From NCBI GenBank assembly GCA_002495025.1, contig DADP01000031.1, positions 1 to 30,011 of the forward strand: a stretch of DNA of 30,011 nucleotides, read 5' to 3'. The notes below the pieces were generated by a model. That model had not been told where the DNA came from and searched no databases. It saw only the letters and a list, made by a program, of their open reading frames with translations. A program made the position numbers and the translations under genes. Origin of the DNA: Desulfurococcaceae archaeon UBA285 (GTDB taxonomy: Archaea > Thermoproteota > Thermoprotei_A > Sulfolobales > Desulfurococcaceae). How positions within the stretch are numbered: the stretch's first letter is position 1; the number at the start of each line of letters is the position of its first letter. Positions 1 through 7,718 of this stretch are shown here, piece by piece.

Positions 1-421
1 TTCCATAGAATTCAATAAAGCGTTTCTTCTGGGCGTGTTCTCTTATAACTGTTTCTCTAAATGCTTCTTCAATGGATTTATTGTCGCGTGATGCTATTCT
101 CAGTATTCGTAGTGTTAATGGTGCTGTAATATATATTCTATAGTCAACCAAGTCGTTTACAATCCAAGCAGCGAGGTGTCCATCAATCACTATATTGTCT
201 TCTCTAGCCATCTCGTATGTTTTTCTATCTACTTCTAAATCTATACTTGGATCTCTAAGTGCAATTATACTTAGCTCTTCTAGGCTTAATCCTCTCTGTT
301 GGGCAATTTCTCTAAAAATCCGCCCAGCCGAAAAATACTTTAATCCATAGTGTTCAGCTATTAGTTTAGCCTGCGTTGTTTTACCGCTACCGGGAGGACC
401 GCTAATAACAATTCTAACCAA
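1..421 (-). CDS. cmk: Cytidylate kinase, archaeal type (partial, C-terminus outside window)
   Basis: Phosphorylates CMP/dCMP with ATP in the cytoplasm. My translation from a TTG at 421 gives MVRIVISGPPGSGKTTQAKL, a P-loop at residues 8-15, then HYGLKYFSAGRIFREIAQQRG, the nucleotide-binding segment characteristic of archaeal Cmk, and an IDGHLAAW segment. The TTG start is preceded by GAGGGG about 6 bases upstream, and no ATG lies near. About 140 codons are present and the reading frame is open to the window edge. It follows rpl34e by 44 bases, the usual archaeal rpl34e-cmk order. An adenylate kinase is less likely because the SAG..FREIA segment fits Cmk. Confidence 0.88.
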   Translation of the reverse strand, partial: MVRIVISGPPGSGKTTQAKLIAEHYGLKYFSAGRIFREIAQQRGLSLEELSIIALRDPSIDLEVDRKTYEMAREDNIVIDGHLAAWIVNDLVDYRIYITAPLTLRILRIASRDNKSIEEAFRETVIREHAQKKRFIEFYG

Positions 422-465
422 TAATAAACCCCTCTAGGTAGGGGCTGAATTTATATTAGGAAAAA

Positions 466-747
466 CTAGTGTGTTATAGATGTTCTAATAGCTTCTCTTA
501 GTCCACGTGCCAAGCACTTGGGGCAAATAAAGCCGCCATAGGGTCTCTCAGGTCTTTTTTCCGTCTTGGCTAGTTTGGCGAGTAGAGATGGTTTTAGTGC
601 TGGTACTCCATTTAATTCTGCACCGCAAATAGCACACTTTGCTTTACTGGTTCTCTCTGGTTTCTCGTAGTGTATTACTGGTTCTCCACTTGGTATTCTC
701 CTAATGATTCTCTTCCAACTCCTAGTTCTATACATTGGTCTTGGCAC
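466..747 (-). CDS. rpl34e: 50S ribosomal protein L34e
   Basis: Large-subunit protein (eL34). The protein begins VPRPMYRTRSWKRI and carries two cysteine pairs (CAIC and CPKC) that would form a zinc site. A longer reading frame from 795 exists, but the GTG at 747 is the better start: a GAGGTG ribosome binding site lies about 7 bases upstream and the family begins at PRPMYR. Length is 93 aa, normal for the family. A TATA-like box near 805 suggests its own promoter besides readthrough from the upstream membrane protein gene, whose stop is 66 bases away. Confidence 0.95.
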   Translation of the reverse strand: MPRPMYRTRSWKRIIRRIPSGEPVIHYEKPERTSKAKCAICGAELNGVPALKPSLLAKLAKTEKRPERPYGGFICPKCLARGLREAIRTSITH

Positions 748-798
748 GTGTAAACACCTCAGTATCAACTCTGTTTTCAATGATTTACGTTTCAAGGG

Positions 799-811
799 CT
801 TTAAAATATTT
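799..811 (-). promoter_or_regulatory. Putative TATA box for rpl34e
   Basis: Minus strand reads GGAAATATTTTAAAGC, a good crenarchaeal BRE/TATA match just after the stop of the preceding gene. A start site about 25 bases downstream (near 780) would leave a leader of some 30 bases containing the GAGGTG before the rpl34e GTG. Confidence 0.5.
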
Positions 812-813
812 CC

Positions 814-1263
814 CTATTGTCTCTCTAGTTTTAACTCTCTGGTTACAGGGTAGACTGTGAGTGCTAGTGCTAATAAGATTATAATAGTGGATGGAGTGTA
901 GAATTTACCACTCTCTTCATAAGTGAAAAACGGTATTAATACAGGTGTTTCCACCAGGTAGAGTCCGTAGTGGGAGATTACTACTAGCTCTGTAAAAACC
1001 ATTAGTATATAGATAGCCATGAATACCGCGATATTAACCAGTGTTAGCTTTAGCATTCTTCTTCTAAATTCTCTTAGGTATGGTCTATACTTCTTTAGTC
1101 TTCTATAATCACCCTTTGTAGATACTCTTTGAGGAACTTTTTTAGCCTGCTCGTATAGTGCGAGTAGGTTTTTATAGTAATGTGTTTTCTTTATAAGTCT
1201 AAATATAACGATGTAGAGGATCATAAAAACGAAAACTATAAATACCAATATAGAGGCGTTCAT
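814..1263 (-). CDS. DUF106 / EMC3-TMCO1-like membrane protein (Oxa1 superfamily)
   Basis: Predicted membrane protein insertase homologue of the archaeal DUF106 family, distant kin of YidC/Oxa1, Get1, EMC3 and TMCO1. The 149-aa protein has a first membrane segment at about 3-24, a charged cytoplasmic coiled-coil-like stretch at about 25-70 (KKTHYY through REFRRRM), a second segment at 72-95 and a third at 122-138, the three-segment layout of the family. It starts 3 bases after the secY stop (TAGGCGATG) with GGAG upstream, so it is translated with SecY. Position next to secY fits a role in membrane protein insertion. Assignment rests on topology, length and neighbours. Confidence 0.82.
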   Translation of the reverse strand: MNASILVFIVFVFMILYIVIFRLIKKTHYYKNLLALYEQAKKVPQRVSTKGDYRRLKKYRPYLREFRRRMLKLTLVNIAVFMAIYILMVFTELVVISHYGLYLVETPVLIPFFTYEESGKFYTPSTIIILLALALTVYPVTRELKLERQ

Positions 1264-1266
1264 CGC

Positions 1267-2688
1267 CTACTCTCCAATCAATCTCTTCAACATTGGATAT
1301 GCTTCGAGTGTTCTCTCATATGCTATTAATGCATAGTATTGTTGCAATATACCAACAGATAGTAGTAGTCCTGTTCCACTGCCATATACGCCTAGAATAT
1401 CGGCTGAAATAGCTATTAATGCAATAATAATCGATGATAGTATTGTTAGTGGATAAATATACTTGGCTAGTATTTGCTCTAGTACTTTTGGATTCCTCCT
1501 GAAACCAGGTACTTCAAAACCACTTTCAATTAATTGCTCTGCTTGTGTTGCAGGATTCAACCCGGCTACCTCGACCCAGAGCCATCCAAACAACATGGCG
1601 AATATTATAACTAGTATACTGTAGACTACTAAGTGTGCTGGGTCTGATAGAGCGCTGAGTAAGCCGTTGGGTGCTGCTAAATAGTATGCTAGTCCACCAA
1701 CCAGTCTTCCGCTGGCATCATACTTAGCTAGTAAGTCTGCTACTACGCCGGATCCTATGTATGTCCTGGTTATTGTTGCAAATACAATTATGTTGGAATA
1801 CAATATACCAATGAACAATATTGGAATGTTTGTTACATAGAGGAATTGCAGTGGGATTCTTGTTTTTATAGTTTGAAGTCTGGGTGATGTTATTGGTATT
1901 TCTACTCTAACGCTTTGTAGGTAGATTAATAATATAATCATTCCAAAAGTAGCAATTAATCCAAGTAGGTCTCTACCACCAGGTCTAACTATTACATCAG
2001 TGATAGATCCACCTTTACTCAAAGTCTCGATCATGTGTGGTATTAAACCGACGTATACTTCCTGTACTTTTATAGGGCTAAACATATCCCAGAATATAGT
2101 AGTTGCAACACCTGCTAGAATAAATAGCGATACACCCGAGCCCAGACCCCACCCTTTCTGTATCATTTCATCTAGCATCATTACAAATAGTGTTGCAATA
2201 AATAATTGTATAGCTACAACTACACGTATCACTGGTGTAGCTGTACATGCAAATACCGGGTGGCCGGCGTAGTCCCAGTATCTACATGCAAGTACATACA
2301 TTGATGCCTGTACTGCTGCGAGTATTAATGCTAGAGTTTTCTGTGCTCCAGTGAATATTTTACGTCCTTCTGGATCGGTGAGATCAATATTGATTAGTTT
2401 AGCACCTGCTAGAATCTGCATTATTAGACCAGCTGTCACTATTGGTCCTATACCAAGCTCCATTAGTGTGCCGCTGTGTGATGCGAATACTACTTGTAGT
2501 AGGAGGAGTTGCTGCTGTTGTGTTGCCTCCCATGGAACGCCGTATAGTGGTGTATGAGCCATTAAGAGGTATAGAGCTAGAGCGAGACCTGTCCATGCCA
2601 GTTTCTCGCCTAGTCCTACGTGTCTCTTGGGTTTTGGCGCGCTTGGAATATACTTTGCTATTTCATACATTGCCTTTAATACTCCCAT
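1267..2688 (-). CDS. secY: Protein translocase subunit SecY
   Basis: Central pore subunit of the Sec translocon in the cytoplasmic membrane. The 473-aa protein shows about ten hydrophobic segments, the amphipathic N-terminus (YEIAKYIPSAPKPKRHV), a plug-like region after segment 1, GIGPIVTAGLIMQIL of segment 2, GWGLGSGVSLFI in the middle and the conserved cytoplasmic loop IPITSPRLQTIKTRIPLQFLY. The ATG at 2688 follows AAAGGGTG. It sits downstream of rpl15 as in most archaea, but a 140-base gap containing a 30-aa ORF separates them. SecE and the Sec61-beta-type subunit are not in the window. Confidence 0.97.
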   Translation of the reverse strand: MGVLKAMYEIAKYIPSAPKPKRHVGLGEKLAWTGLALALYLLMAHTPLYGVPWEATQQQQLLLLQVVFASHSGTLMELGIGPIVTAGLIMQILAGAKLINIDLTDPEGRKIFTGAQKTLALILAAVQASMYVLACRYWDYAGHPVFACTATPVIRVVVAIQLFIATLFVMMLDEMIQKGWGLGSGVSLFILAGVATTIFWDMFSPIKVQEVYVGLIPHMIETLSKGGSITDVIVRPGGRDLLGLIATFGMIILLIYLQSVRVEIPITSPRLQTIKTRIPLQFLYVTNIPILFIGILYSNIIVFATITRTYIGSGVVADLLAKYDASGRLVGGLAYYLAAPNGLLSALSDPAHLVVYSILVIIFAMLFGWLWVEVAGLNPATQAEQLIESGFEVPGFRRNPKVLEQILAKYIYPLTILSSIIIALIAISADILGVYGSGTGLLLSVGILQQYYALIAYERTLEAYPMLKRLIGE

Positions 2689-2734
2689 TCACAGCACCCT
2701 TTCTAAGATACCTTTATTACTGATTTACTAGGAG

Positions 2735-2827
2735 TTAATAATTACTTCTAAGGGATAAAATAAGTAATACTATGGTGTAAACAGTTAGTATTGCATAGAG
2801 TTGTAGGAGTAAAGCAAGGATTTCCAT
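2735..2827 (-). CDS. 30-aa single-pass membrane microprotein (hypothetical)
   Basis: A small ORF between rpl15 and secY: MEILALLLQLYAILTVYTIV then LLILSLRSNY. Nearly the whole chain is one hydrophobic helix (about residues 3-25) followed by a short basic tail (LRSNY), so the C-terminus would lie in the cytoplasm or at the membrane face by the positive-inside rule. No ribosome binding site is visible, but a TATA-like GTTTATTTTA is centred about 28 bases before the ATG, which would place transcription start at the ATG (leaderless). No frame extends it upstream. Possible Sec-associated peptide; it does not resemble SecE or Sec61-beta. It could also be chance coding in a leader. Confidence 0.4.
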   Translation of the reverse strand: MEILALLLQLYAILTVYTIVLLILSLRSNY

Positions 2828-2850
2828 TGGAATTACGAGTTGTGTAGAGT

Positions 2851-2860
2851 TAAAATAAAC
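2851..2860 (-). promoter_or_regulatory. Putative TATA box upstream of the microprotein and secY
   Basis: Minus strand GTTTATTTTAAC directly after the rpl15 stop. Expected start near 2828 coincides with the ATG of the 30-aa ORF and would also give secY a promoter separate from the ribosomal genes, with a leader of about 140 bases. Confidence 0.45.
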
Positions 2861-2868
2861 TAGGTTGA

Positions 2869-3336
2869 TTAGGCTTCAACTGGTTTTTCAAGTAGTACTA
2901 CTGTTCCTCCTGCTTCTTCTATTTTCTTCTTTGCTAGTTCGCTCATAGACTTTGCTATTACTTTGAGTGGTAGTGTTACTACTCCCTCACCGAGTACTTT
3001 GTCGTAGCCTAGTTGAATAGTGTCTATTACTATGAGGTCTCCTTCTTTAACAGCCGTGTTTCTAGCTATTAGTGTTTTTGCTAGTTCGTTTAATTCTCCT
3101 ACATTAATGGTTTTTATGTGTCTATACTTCTTTACTTGTTTTACACTGACAAATCCGTGTTTGCCATACCAGTTTGGTGCATACTTTATTATCCAGATGA
3201 TTTTGTGTTTGTGGAAGCCGACAGCTCCAAATCCTCCTCTTGAACCACTCTTTCTGTGTTGTCCTACTCTACCCCAACTCATTGTTCTTGTTCTTCCACG
3301 GAGTTTTCTAGACTTCTTTTCTTTTCTAACTACCAT
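2869..3336 (-). CDS. rpl15: 50S ribosomal protein L15
   Basis: Large-subunit protein uL15, which folds around 23S rRNA. The 155-aa chain starts with a basic, glycine-rich rRNA-binding tail (RKLRGRTRTMSWGRVGQHRK, then GSRGGFGAVGFHKHK) and ends with a compact alpha/beta domain (LPLKVIAKSMSELAKKKIEEAGG). The ATG follows GGGTGG 5 bases upstream. It lies 14 bases after rpl30 and is the last ribosomal gene before secY, the standard archaeal order. Confidence 0.97.
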   Translation of the reverse strand: MVVRKEKKSRKLRGRTRTMSWGRVGQHRKSGSRGGFGAVGFHKHKIIWIIKYAPNWYGKHGFVSVKQVKKYRHIKTINVGELNELAKTLIARNTAVKEGDLIVIDTIQLGYDKVLGEGVVTLPLKVIAKSMSELAKKKIEEAGGTVVLLEKPVEA

Positions 3337-3350
3337 TTAAACCACCCGGT

Positions 3351-3851
3351 CTAGAGCATTTTCTTAATTAACTCGTTTATGGCGGGGCCTCTGTATCCCG
3401 TCTCCCCGCCTTGTGTAATAGGTTTCTTTATAGTTCTCTTAAATCCTCCTCTTGGTGGGTGTAGTCTAAATACTGGTTTTATAAGGTTGTCTACTTTGTG
3501 AAGCATTATTTTACCACTTAGTATTGCATCTGCTAGTGCTGGTATACCGCCTTTTACTCCTAGCTCATTGAATTTGGAGTCTACGTAGTCGTCTGTTAGT
3601 TTTTTACCGCCGGGAATTCTACCTCTTGCTTTTAAGAGTTGTATTAGGGTTTCTCTGTCTATTTCTCCCCAGGTGACCCAGTCTTTTACTTTCTCTAGCA
3701 TGCCTTGTAGTCCGGGAAGGTTTGAGGGGTATATTACGCAGTGGTATTTCTTGTGGAGTCTGAGTAGTCTTAGTGTATACTCGACGTCGTATGGTGTGTT
3801 TACAGTGCCGCGTATTCTAATTATTGCGTAAACAGGTGGATTGCTACTCAT
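3351..3851 (-). CDS. rpl30: 50S ribosomal protein L30
   Basis: Large-subunit protein uL30 (long archaeal/eukaryotic form). The core PPVYAIIRIRGTVNTPYDVEYTLRLLRLHKKYHC is typical, followed by the archaeal C-terminal extension with LHPPRGGFKRTIKKPITQGG. A GTG at 3860 is in frame and overlaps the S5 stop, but it is part of the GGTGA binding site; the ATG at 3851 with 5-base spacing is the more likely start, giving 166 aa. Confidence 0.95.
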   Translation of the reverse strand: MSSNPPVYAIIRIRGTVNTPYDVEYTLRLLRLHKKYHCVIYPSNLPGLQGMLEKVKDWVTWGEIDRETLIQLLKARGRIPGGKKLTDDYVDSKFNELGVKGGIPALADAILSGKIMLHKVDNLIKPVFRLHPPRGGFKRTIKKPITQGGETGYRGPAINELIKKML

Positions 3852-3856
3852 AGACT

Positions 3857-4507
3857 TCACCTACTCCAATCAATTGGCGTTGTAAACTTGTAAGTATTGT
3901 GTAGGGCGTTTACTACTGCTTTAGCATAGTTTAGTGTTGTCCTTGTGTGACCGAATGATTGAGACCAGACGTCGTTTATACCTGCTAGTCTAAGTATGGC
4001 TTTTGCAACATCTCCTACTACTAGTCCTGTTCCACGTGGAGCGGGCTTTAATATTATTTCAACACTGCCTGATTTACCTTGAACCATGTATGGTACTGAG
4101 TGTGGCTCGCTACACCTGCACTCCCAGCTTCCACAGCCTCTTCTAATGGGGGCAATGTTTAGTTTTGCATCTCTAATAGCCTTGGCTAGTGCTTCAGTGT
4201 ATTGTTTTGCTTTTCCTATTCCTATCCCTATAAATCCTTCTTCGTCTCCTACAACTACTACAACTTGGAATTTGGTTCTTCTACCGGCGTCAGTCATTTT
4301 CTGGACTATTTTGGCGTCGAGTCTTACGTATTTGAGGTTTGGAAGCAGGTAGTCTACTATTTCTGGTTCAAGTAGAGGTAGGTTTTTCTCGAATACTTCT
4401 TTTAAACTCGTTATTTTACCCTCCATTACGAGCTTGCCGGTTTTTGTTCTGGGAACCCATTTCTCGAGTGCTTGTTTATCAATAGCAGGCATGGGAGTGT
4501 AAGACAT
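3857..4507 (-). CDS. rps5: 30S ribosomal protein S5
   Basis: Small-subunit protein uS5, involved in decoding accuracy and mRNA entry. The 216-aa chain has the double-stranded-RNA-binding-like domain (RRTKFQVVVVVGDEEGFIGI, GIGKAKQYTEALAKAIRDAK) and the C-terminal domain (RGTGLVVGDVAKAILRLAGI). Archaeal features include the cysteine cluster CGSWECRC near residue 125. The ATG follows GGGTGA at the end of rpl18, 5 bases after that stop. Confidence 0.97.
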   Translation of the reverse strand: MSYTPMPAIDKQALEKWVPRTKTGKLVMEGKITSLKEVFEKNLPLLEPEIVDYLLPNLKYVRLDAKIVQKMTDAGRRTKFQVVVVVGDEEGFIGIGIGKAKQYTEALAKAIRDAKLNIAPIRRGCGSWECRCSEPHSVPYMVQGKSGSVEIILKPAPRGTGLVVGDVAKAILRLAGINDVWSQSFGHTRTTLNYAKAVVNALHNTYKFTTPIDWSR

Positions 4508-4512
4508 TTATC

Positions 4513-5109
4513 TCACCCTTGAACACCATAAGCTTTTAAAATAGCTTTTTTAACTTCTTCAAAGTGCTCGGGGAGTTTTTCAGGGTCTAACCCCTTCTTT
4601 AGATACTCGGAGAAGCGTATTTCAAGCTTGTTTTCCTCTCTTAGTATTTTAGCGTATTCAGCTATGTGTTTACCAGTTATTCTATCCTCGCTTGGCGCTA
4701 TGTCTTCACTCATTGGGACTTTTAATCCAGCATCATTAGCTGCTTTTATAGCTGCAAATACAATAGCGCCTTTTGTAGGTCTGTGTAGTCCAATATCTGG
4801 TACAGCGTATTCTATTCCTTTTTGACGTGCTCTTAGAGCTGCCAGTAACCCTGTTAGATAAGCAGCTGAGGTATTAGCTGTTCCAGCCTTCCATCCAAAC
4901 TTTGTTACTAGTTCTCTAGAGTGTGCTGCTGCAATTGTGTAGTCTCCTTCTGGTCTAGCTTCTACTATCTGTACCCATATATACTTGTTGGTTTTTCTCA
5001 CAACGAATCTCGGGTGTTTAGAGAGAACCATTATGTATCTCTTGTAGTAATTAGTCTTGCCCTCTCTACGCCTTCTTTTTGGTACTTTGTATCTAGGTCC
5101 ACGCGCCAT
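4513..5109 (-). CDS. rpl18: 50S ribosomal protein L18
   Basis: Large-subunit protein uL18, which binds 5S rRNA. The 198-aa archaeal form starts MARGPRYKVPKRRRREGKTN and shows the core AAAHSRELVTKFGWKAGTAN, TSAAYLTGLLAALRA and DIGLHRPTKGA, followed by a C-terminal extension (HFEEVKKAILKAYG). The ATG follows GAGGTGG. It lies 13 bases after rpl19e. Confidence 0.97.
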   Translation of the reverse strand: MARGPRYKVPKRRRREGKTNYYKRYIMVLSKHPRFVVRKTNKYIWVQIVEARPEGDYTIAAAHSRELVTKFGWKAGTANTSAAYLTGLLAALRARQKGIEYAVPDIGLHRPTKGAIVFAAIKAANDAGLKVPMSEDIAPSEDRITGKHIAEYAKILREENKLEIRFSEYLKKGLDPEKLPEHFEEVKKAILKAYGVQG

Positions 5110-5122
5110 TTATAAGCCACCT

Positions 5123-5581
5123 CTACTTCAAGTCTTTTACTATTCCATGTTCGCGTAGGTAGAGTTTTAGAGCTGAGAATGAAGAGAAGTATCCGCCTTT
5201 TGCAAGCATGTATAGTCTTCTATAAGTCTTTTTATCAATGATTTTCTTGTCGCGTAGATATCTTAGAAACACTCTCATTTTTCTAATTCTATTAATCCAC
5301 TCGTCTTTATCGCCGCTTCTAGCGATCTTACTACCCTTGCGTTTACCGTGTCCACGTCTGTGGCCTTTCTTCCTCTTTTCATGTCTTATCTTTGAGCTTG
5401 TTCCTGCAATACCTTGTTCTGGTTCAACCCAAATAGCTCCTTCATCAATTAGCTTCTTGACTTCTTCTCTTGTTATTGCCTGTGCAACATCGCTGAGGCG
5501 GGCTGGATCAACACGTATTCTTGAAACTCCCACGCCGAGTATCTCGGCGGCTAAGCGTTTTTGAAGTGTTACATCAGTCAT
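5123..5581 (-). CDS. rpl19e: 50S ribosomal protein L19e
   Basis: Large-subunit protein eL19. The 152-aa protein begins MTDVTLQKRLAAEILGVGVSR and contains the family's lysine/arginine-rich centre (RHEKRKKGHRRGHGKRKGSK) and the segment W-I-N-R-I-R-K-M-R-V-F-L-R-Y-L-R-D. Length is the archaeal norm. AGGTGG precedes the ATG; 18 bases separate it from rpl32e. Confidence 0.97.
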   Translation of the reverse strand: MTDVTLQKRLAAEILGVGVSRIRVDPARLSDVAQAITREEVKKLIDEGAIWVEPEQGIAGTSSKIRHEKRKKGHRRGHGKRKGSKIARSGDKDEWINRIRKMRVFLRYLRDKKIIDKKTYRRLYMLAKGGYFSSFSALKLYLREHGIVKDLK

Positions 5582-5599
5582 TCAAACCACCTGGAAAAG

Positions 5600-6004
5600 C
5601 TATATTCTTGGTGGATTAGCCACCTTGATGCCTTTCTCTATTGCTACTTTATAGATTTCAATAGCCTTTTTTAATCCAACATCTCCGCCAATGTACACAA
5701 TGTGTTTTCCTGGATTGTACTTGTCTAACTCGTTAACGTTGTGTACTATAACTGGTTCTAGCCCGGTTGGGTGTAGTCCCCGTACGATTGCTGGACCTCT
5801 ATAACCTATTTTCACTATTGGTGGATATCCCTTGAGTTGAAGTCTCATTTTGTTGTCTATTCCTTTTGGTTTTCTCCATTTTGGATCATTTTTGAATTTT
5901 GCTTTCTTCCACCACTCGTGTCTTAGAAACTCTGGTCTCTTCTGCTTCATTTTTTCTCGTAGTTCTAGATAGTATTTAAGGTCTTTTTCCTGGTTTAAGC
6001 TCAT
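5600..6004 (-). CDS. rpl32e: 50S ribosomal protein L32e
   Basis: Large-subunit protein eL32, 134 aa. The segment FLRHEWWKKAKFKNDPKWRKPKG is the family signature, followed by GYRGPAIVRGLHPTGLEPV. The ATG overlaps the rpl6 stop by four bases (ATGA), implying coupled translation, with GAGGTG inside the end of rpl6. Confidence 0.97.
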   Translation of the reverse strand: MSLNQEKDLKYYLELREKMKQKRPEFLRHEWWKKAKFKNDPKWRKPKGIDNKMRLQLKGYPPIVKIGYRGPAIVRGLHPTGLEPVIVHNVNELDKYNPGKHIVYIGGDVGLKKAIEIYKVAIEKGIKVANPPRI

Positions 6005-6555
6005 TCAACAACACCTCTTTCATAGATGTAAATTCCATCCATGAAAATTCTTCTATCAAGATCCCTTATCTTGGTAGCTCTTTCTAGAGAAGCAGCTGTT
6101 AATCCTACTTCTTCTATGTCTATACCCTCGACAATAATGTCTGTGCCTTGTACTTTTACTTTTACATTTCCATAGATTTTTGCTATTCTATCTGCTTTTT
6201 CGCCGAGGAAGTTCTTTATTCTAATAATCTTGTTCTTTTCATCTACGACAACTGTTACTGGGAAGTGTGAGTAGATTACTTTGAGCTTGTATCTATAGCC
6301 CTTTGTAACACCAGTTATCATGTTTCTAATGTGTGCCGCTATTGTTCCAACTAGTGCTTTTAGTTTTCTATCAGCCATAAATGCTTCTACAATAACTTTG
6401 TTTTCTTCTACTCTTATACCTACTCCTTTAGCGTGGCTAAAGTCTTTTACTATTTCGCCTTTTGGTCCTTTAACTCTAACTTGCAACCCATTTACTTCTA
6501 CTGAAACACCATTGGGGATTTCAATGGTTTCATAAACGTGGAGAAGCTTGGGCAT
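6001..6555 (-). CDS. rpl6: 50S ribosomal protein L6
   Basis: Large-subunit protein uL6 near the sarcin-ricin loop and subunit interface. Two repeats of the L6 fold are visible: ETIEIPNGVSVEVNGLQVRV with VKGPKGEIVKDFSH, and the second with IYSHFPVTVVVDEKNKIIRI. The frame is open from a GTG at 6564, immediately after the S8 stop, but AGGTGGG lies in front of the ATG at 6555, and the protein then begins MPKLLHVYETIEIP, so 6555 is preferred (184 aa). Confidence 0.95.
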   Translation of the reverse strand: MPKLLHVYETIEIPNGVSVEVNGLQVRVKGPKGEIVKDFSHAKGVGIRVEENKVIVEAFMADRKLKALVGTIAAHIRNMITGVTKGYRYKLKVIYSHFPVTVVVDEKNKIIRIKNFLGEKADRIAKIYGNVKVKVQGTDIIVEGIDIEEVGLTAASLERATKIRDLDRRIFMDGIYIYERGVVE

Positions 6556-6564
6556 AAAACCCAC

Positions 6565-6966
6565 CTAGTAGCAGTAGGCTATTAATACACCTCCTATTTT
6601 CCTCTGAATCGCCTCTCTATGAGAGAGTACTCCGTATGGTGTTGAAACAACTAGTATTCCAATGTTGTAGGCTGGTAGGAATTTTCTCAACCAGTGTGGT
6701 GGGTTAACGAGGTCTTGGTATTTAACACTATATCTTGGTTTTATAACTCCTATTTTGTTTATTCTTCCAAGTAGTTGTATTCTTATTTTACCCCATCTAC
6801 CATCATCTATATACTCGAATTCGCCTATGTATCCTTCTCTCTGGAGTACTTTTAACACGTTGAGTATTAGTTTTGAAGCCGGCCAGGTTACTACTTCTTT
6901 CTTAGACCTCATTTCAGCATTGTATATAGTTGCAAGCGTGTTTGCAAGTGGGTCTATTGCAACCAT
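6565..6966 (-). CDS. rps8: 30S ribosomal protein S8
   Basis: Small-subunit protein uS8, which binds the central domain of 16S rRNA. The protein begins MVAIDPLANTLATIYNAEMR as in other archaea and ends with the conserved VVSTPYGVLSHREAIQRKIG GVLIAYCY. A GTG at 6975 is in frame but forms part of the GAGGTG binding site, so the ATG at 6966 is the start (133 aa). It follows rps14 by 11 bases. Confidence 0.96.
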   Translation of the reverse strand: MVAIDPLANTLATIYNAEMRSKKEVVTWPASKLILNVLKVLQREGYIGEFEYIDDGRWGKIRIQLLGRINKIGVIKPRYSVKYQDLVNPPHWLRKFLPAYNIGILVVSTPYGVLSHREAIQRKIGGVLIAYCY

Positions 6967-6977
6967 ATGTGTCACCT

Positions 6978-7142
6978 CTAGTTATACTTCTTAAATCCCA
7001 TTGAATAGGCTATTTCTCTAAAACACTGTCTACACAGGTATAGCCCGTAGGCTTGTATAACAGCGTCTTTAGAGCCACATCTCCTGCATTCTTGTACTCC
7101 ACGACCATATTTGTCTATTCTTGGTGGTTTATACTTAGCCAT
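6978..7142 (-). CDS. rps14: 30S ribosomal protein S14, zinc-binding type
   Basis: Small-subunit protein uS14, 54 aa, found by reading the gap between rps8 and rpl5. It begins MAKYKPPRIDKYGRGVQECR and ends FREIAYSMGFKKYN. Cysteines at 19, 22, 37 and 40 (CRRC and CRQC) make the zinc site of the short S14 form. Position between L5 and S8 is standard. The ATG is 11 bases after the rpl5 stop. Confidence 0.97.
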   Translation of the reverse strand: MAKYKPPRIDKYGRGVQECRRCGSKDAVIQAYGLYLCRQCFREIAYSMGFKKYN

Positions 7143-7153
7143 AAGCATACACC

Positions 7154-7717
7154 CTACGACTCAACTATTTCAACTCCAAAGAGTTTTTTAAGCAATATCA
7201 TTGCTTCCAACTTATTTACTCTATGTCTCTTTGGAACATGAGAGCGGCAACGCCTCCTCCTCATTACTCTATAGCCGGGTTTTTCAATTGTAATGCAAAC
7301 ATCCATTCCAAATATACCGATTTCAGGGTCGTATTTAACACCTGGTATTTGAATGTGTTCTTTAATGCCGAAGCATACATTACCAGCGTCGTCAAAGCTC
7401 TCTGCTTTAATTCTATATCCAACGGCTTCAAGTGCTCTCTTGAGGAAGCTCACGGCTTTTTCTCCTCTTAGTGATACACTTACAGCTATTGGTTCTCCCT
7501 TCTTTATACCGAACTCTTTAATTGTCTTTTTTGCTCTTCTAAAACTTGGTTTTTGACCAGTTAGCTCTTCAAGAACTTCGGCAATTTTCTTTAATCTCTC
7601 GAAGTTTGAGCCTATACTGACATTTACTGTTACCTTGGCTAGTTTTGGTTTTCTCATCGGGTTTTCTTCCCATTTCCTAGTAATTTCTGCTTCTATTTCA
7701 GGTGTTATAATGGGCAT
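7154..7717 (-). CDS. rpl5: 50S ribosomal protein L5
   Basis: Large-subunit protein uL5, which contacts 5S rRNA and P-site tRNA. Conserved stretches include NPMRKPKLAKVTVNVSIG, LTGQKPSFRRAKKTIKEFGI and GIFGMDVCITIEKPGYRV. A GTG at 7729 overlaps the S4e stop region, but GAGGGTG lies over it and precedes the ATG at 7717; the shorter form, MPIITPEIEAEI (187 aa), is preferred. Either start overlaps or abuts rps4e, so translation is likely coupled. Confidence 0.95.
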   Translation of the reverse strand: MPIITPEIEAEITRKWEENPMRKPKLAKVTVNVSIGSNFERLKKIAEVLEELTGQKPSFRRAKKTIKEFGIKKGEPIAVSVSLRGEKAVSFLKRALEAVGYRIKAESFDDAGNVCFGIKEHIQIPGVKYDPEIGIFGMDVCITIEKPGYRVMRRRRCRSHVPKRHRVNKLEAMILLKKLFGVEIVES

Positions 7718-7718
7718 T

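Noticed and set aside
2000..2723. Several open frames on the plus strand and in a second minus frame across secY
   Set aside because: They are mirror or shifted frames of secY with no binding site and no recognisable protein; SecY explains the region fully.
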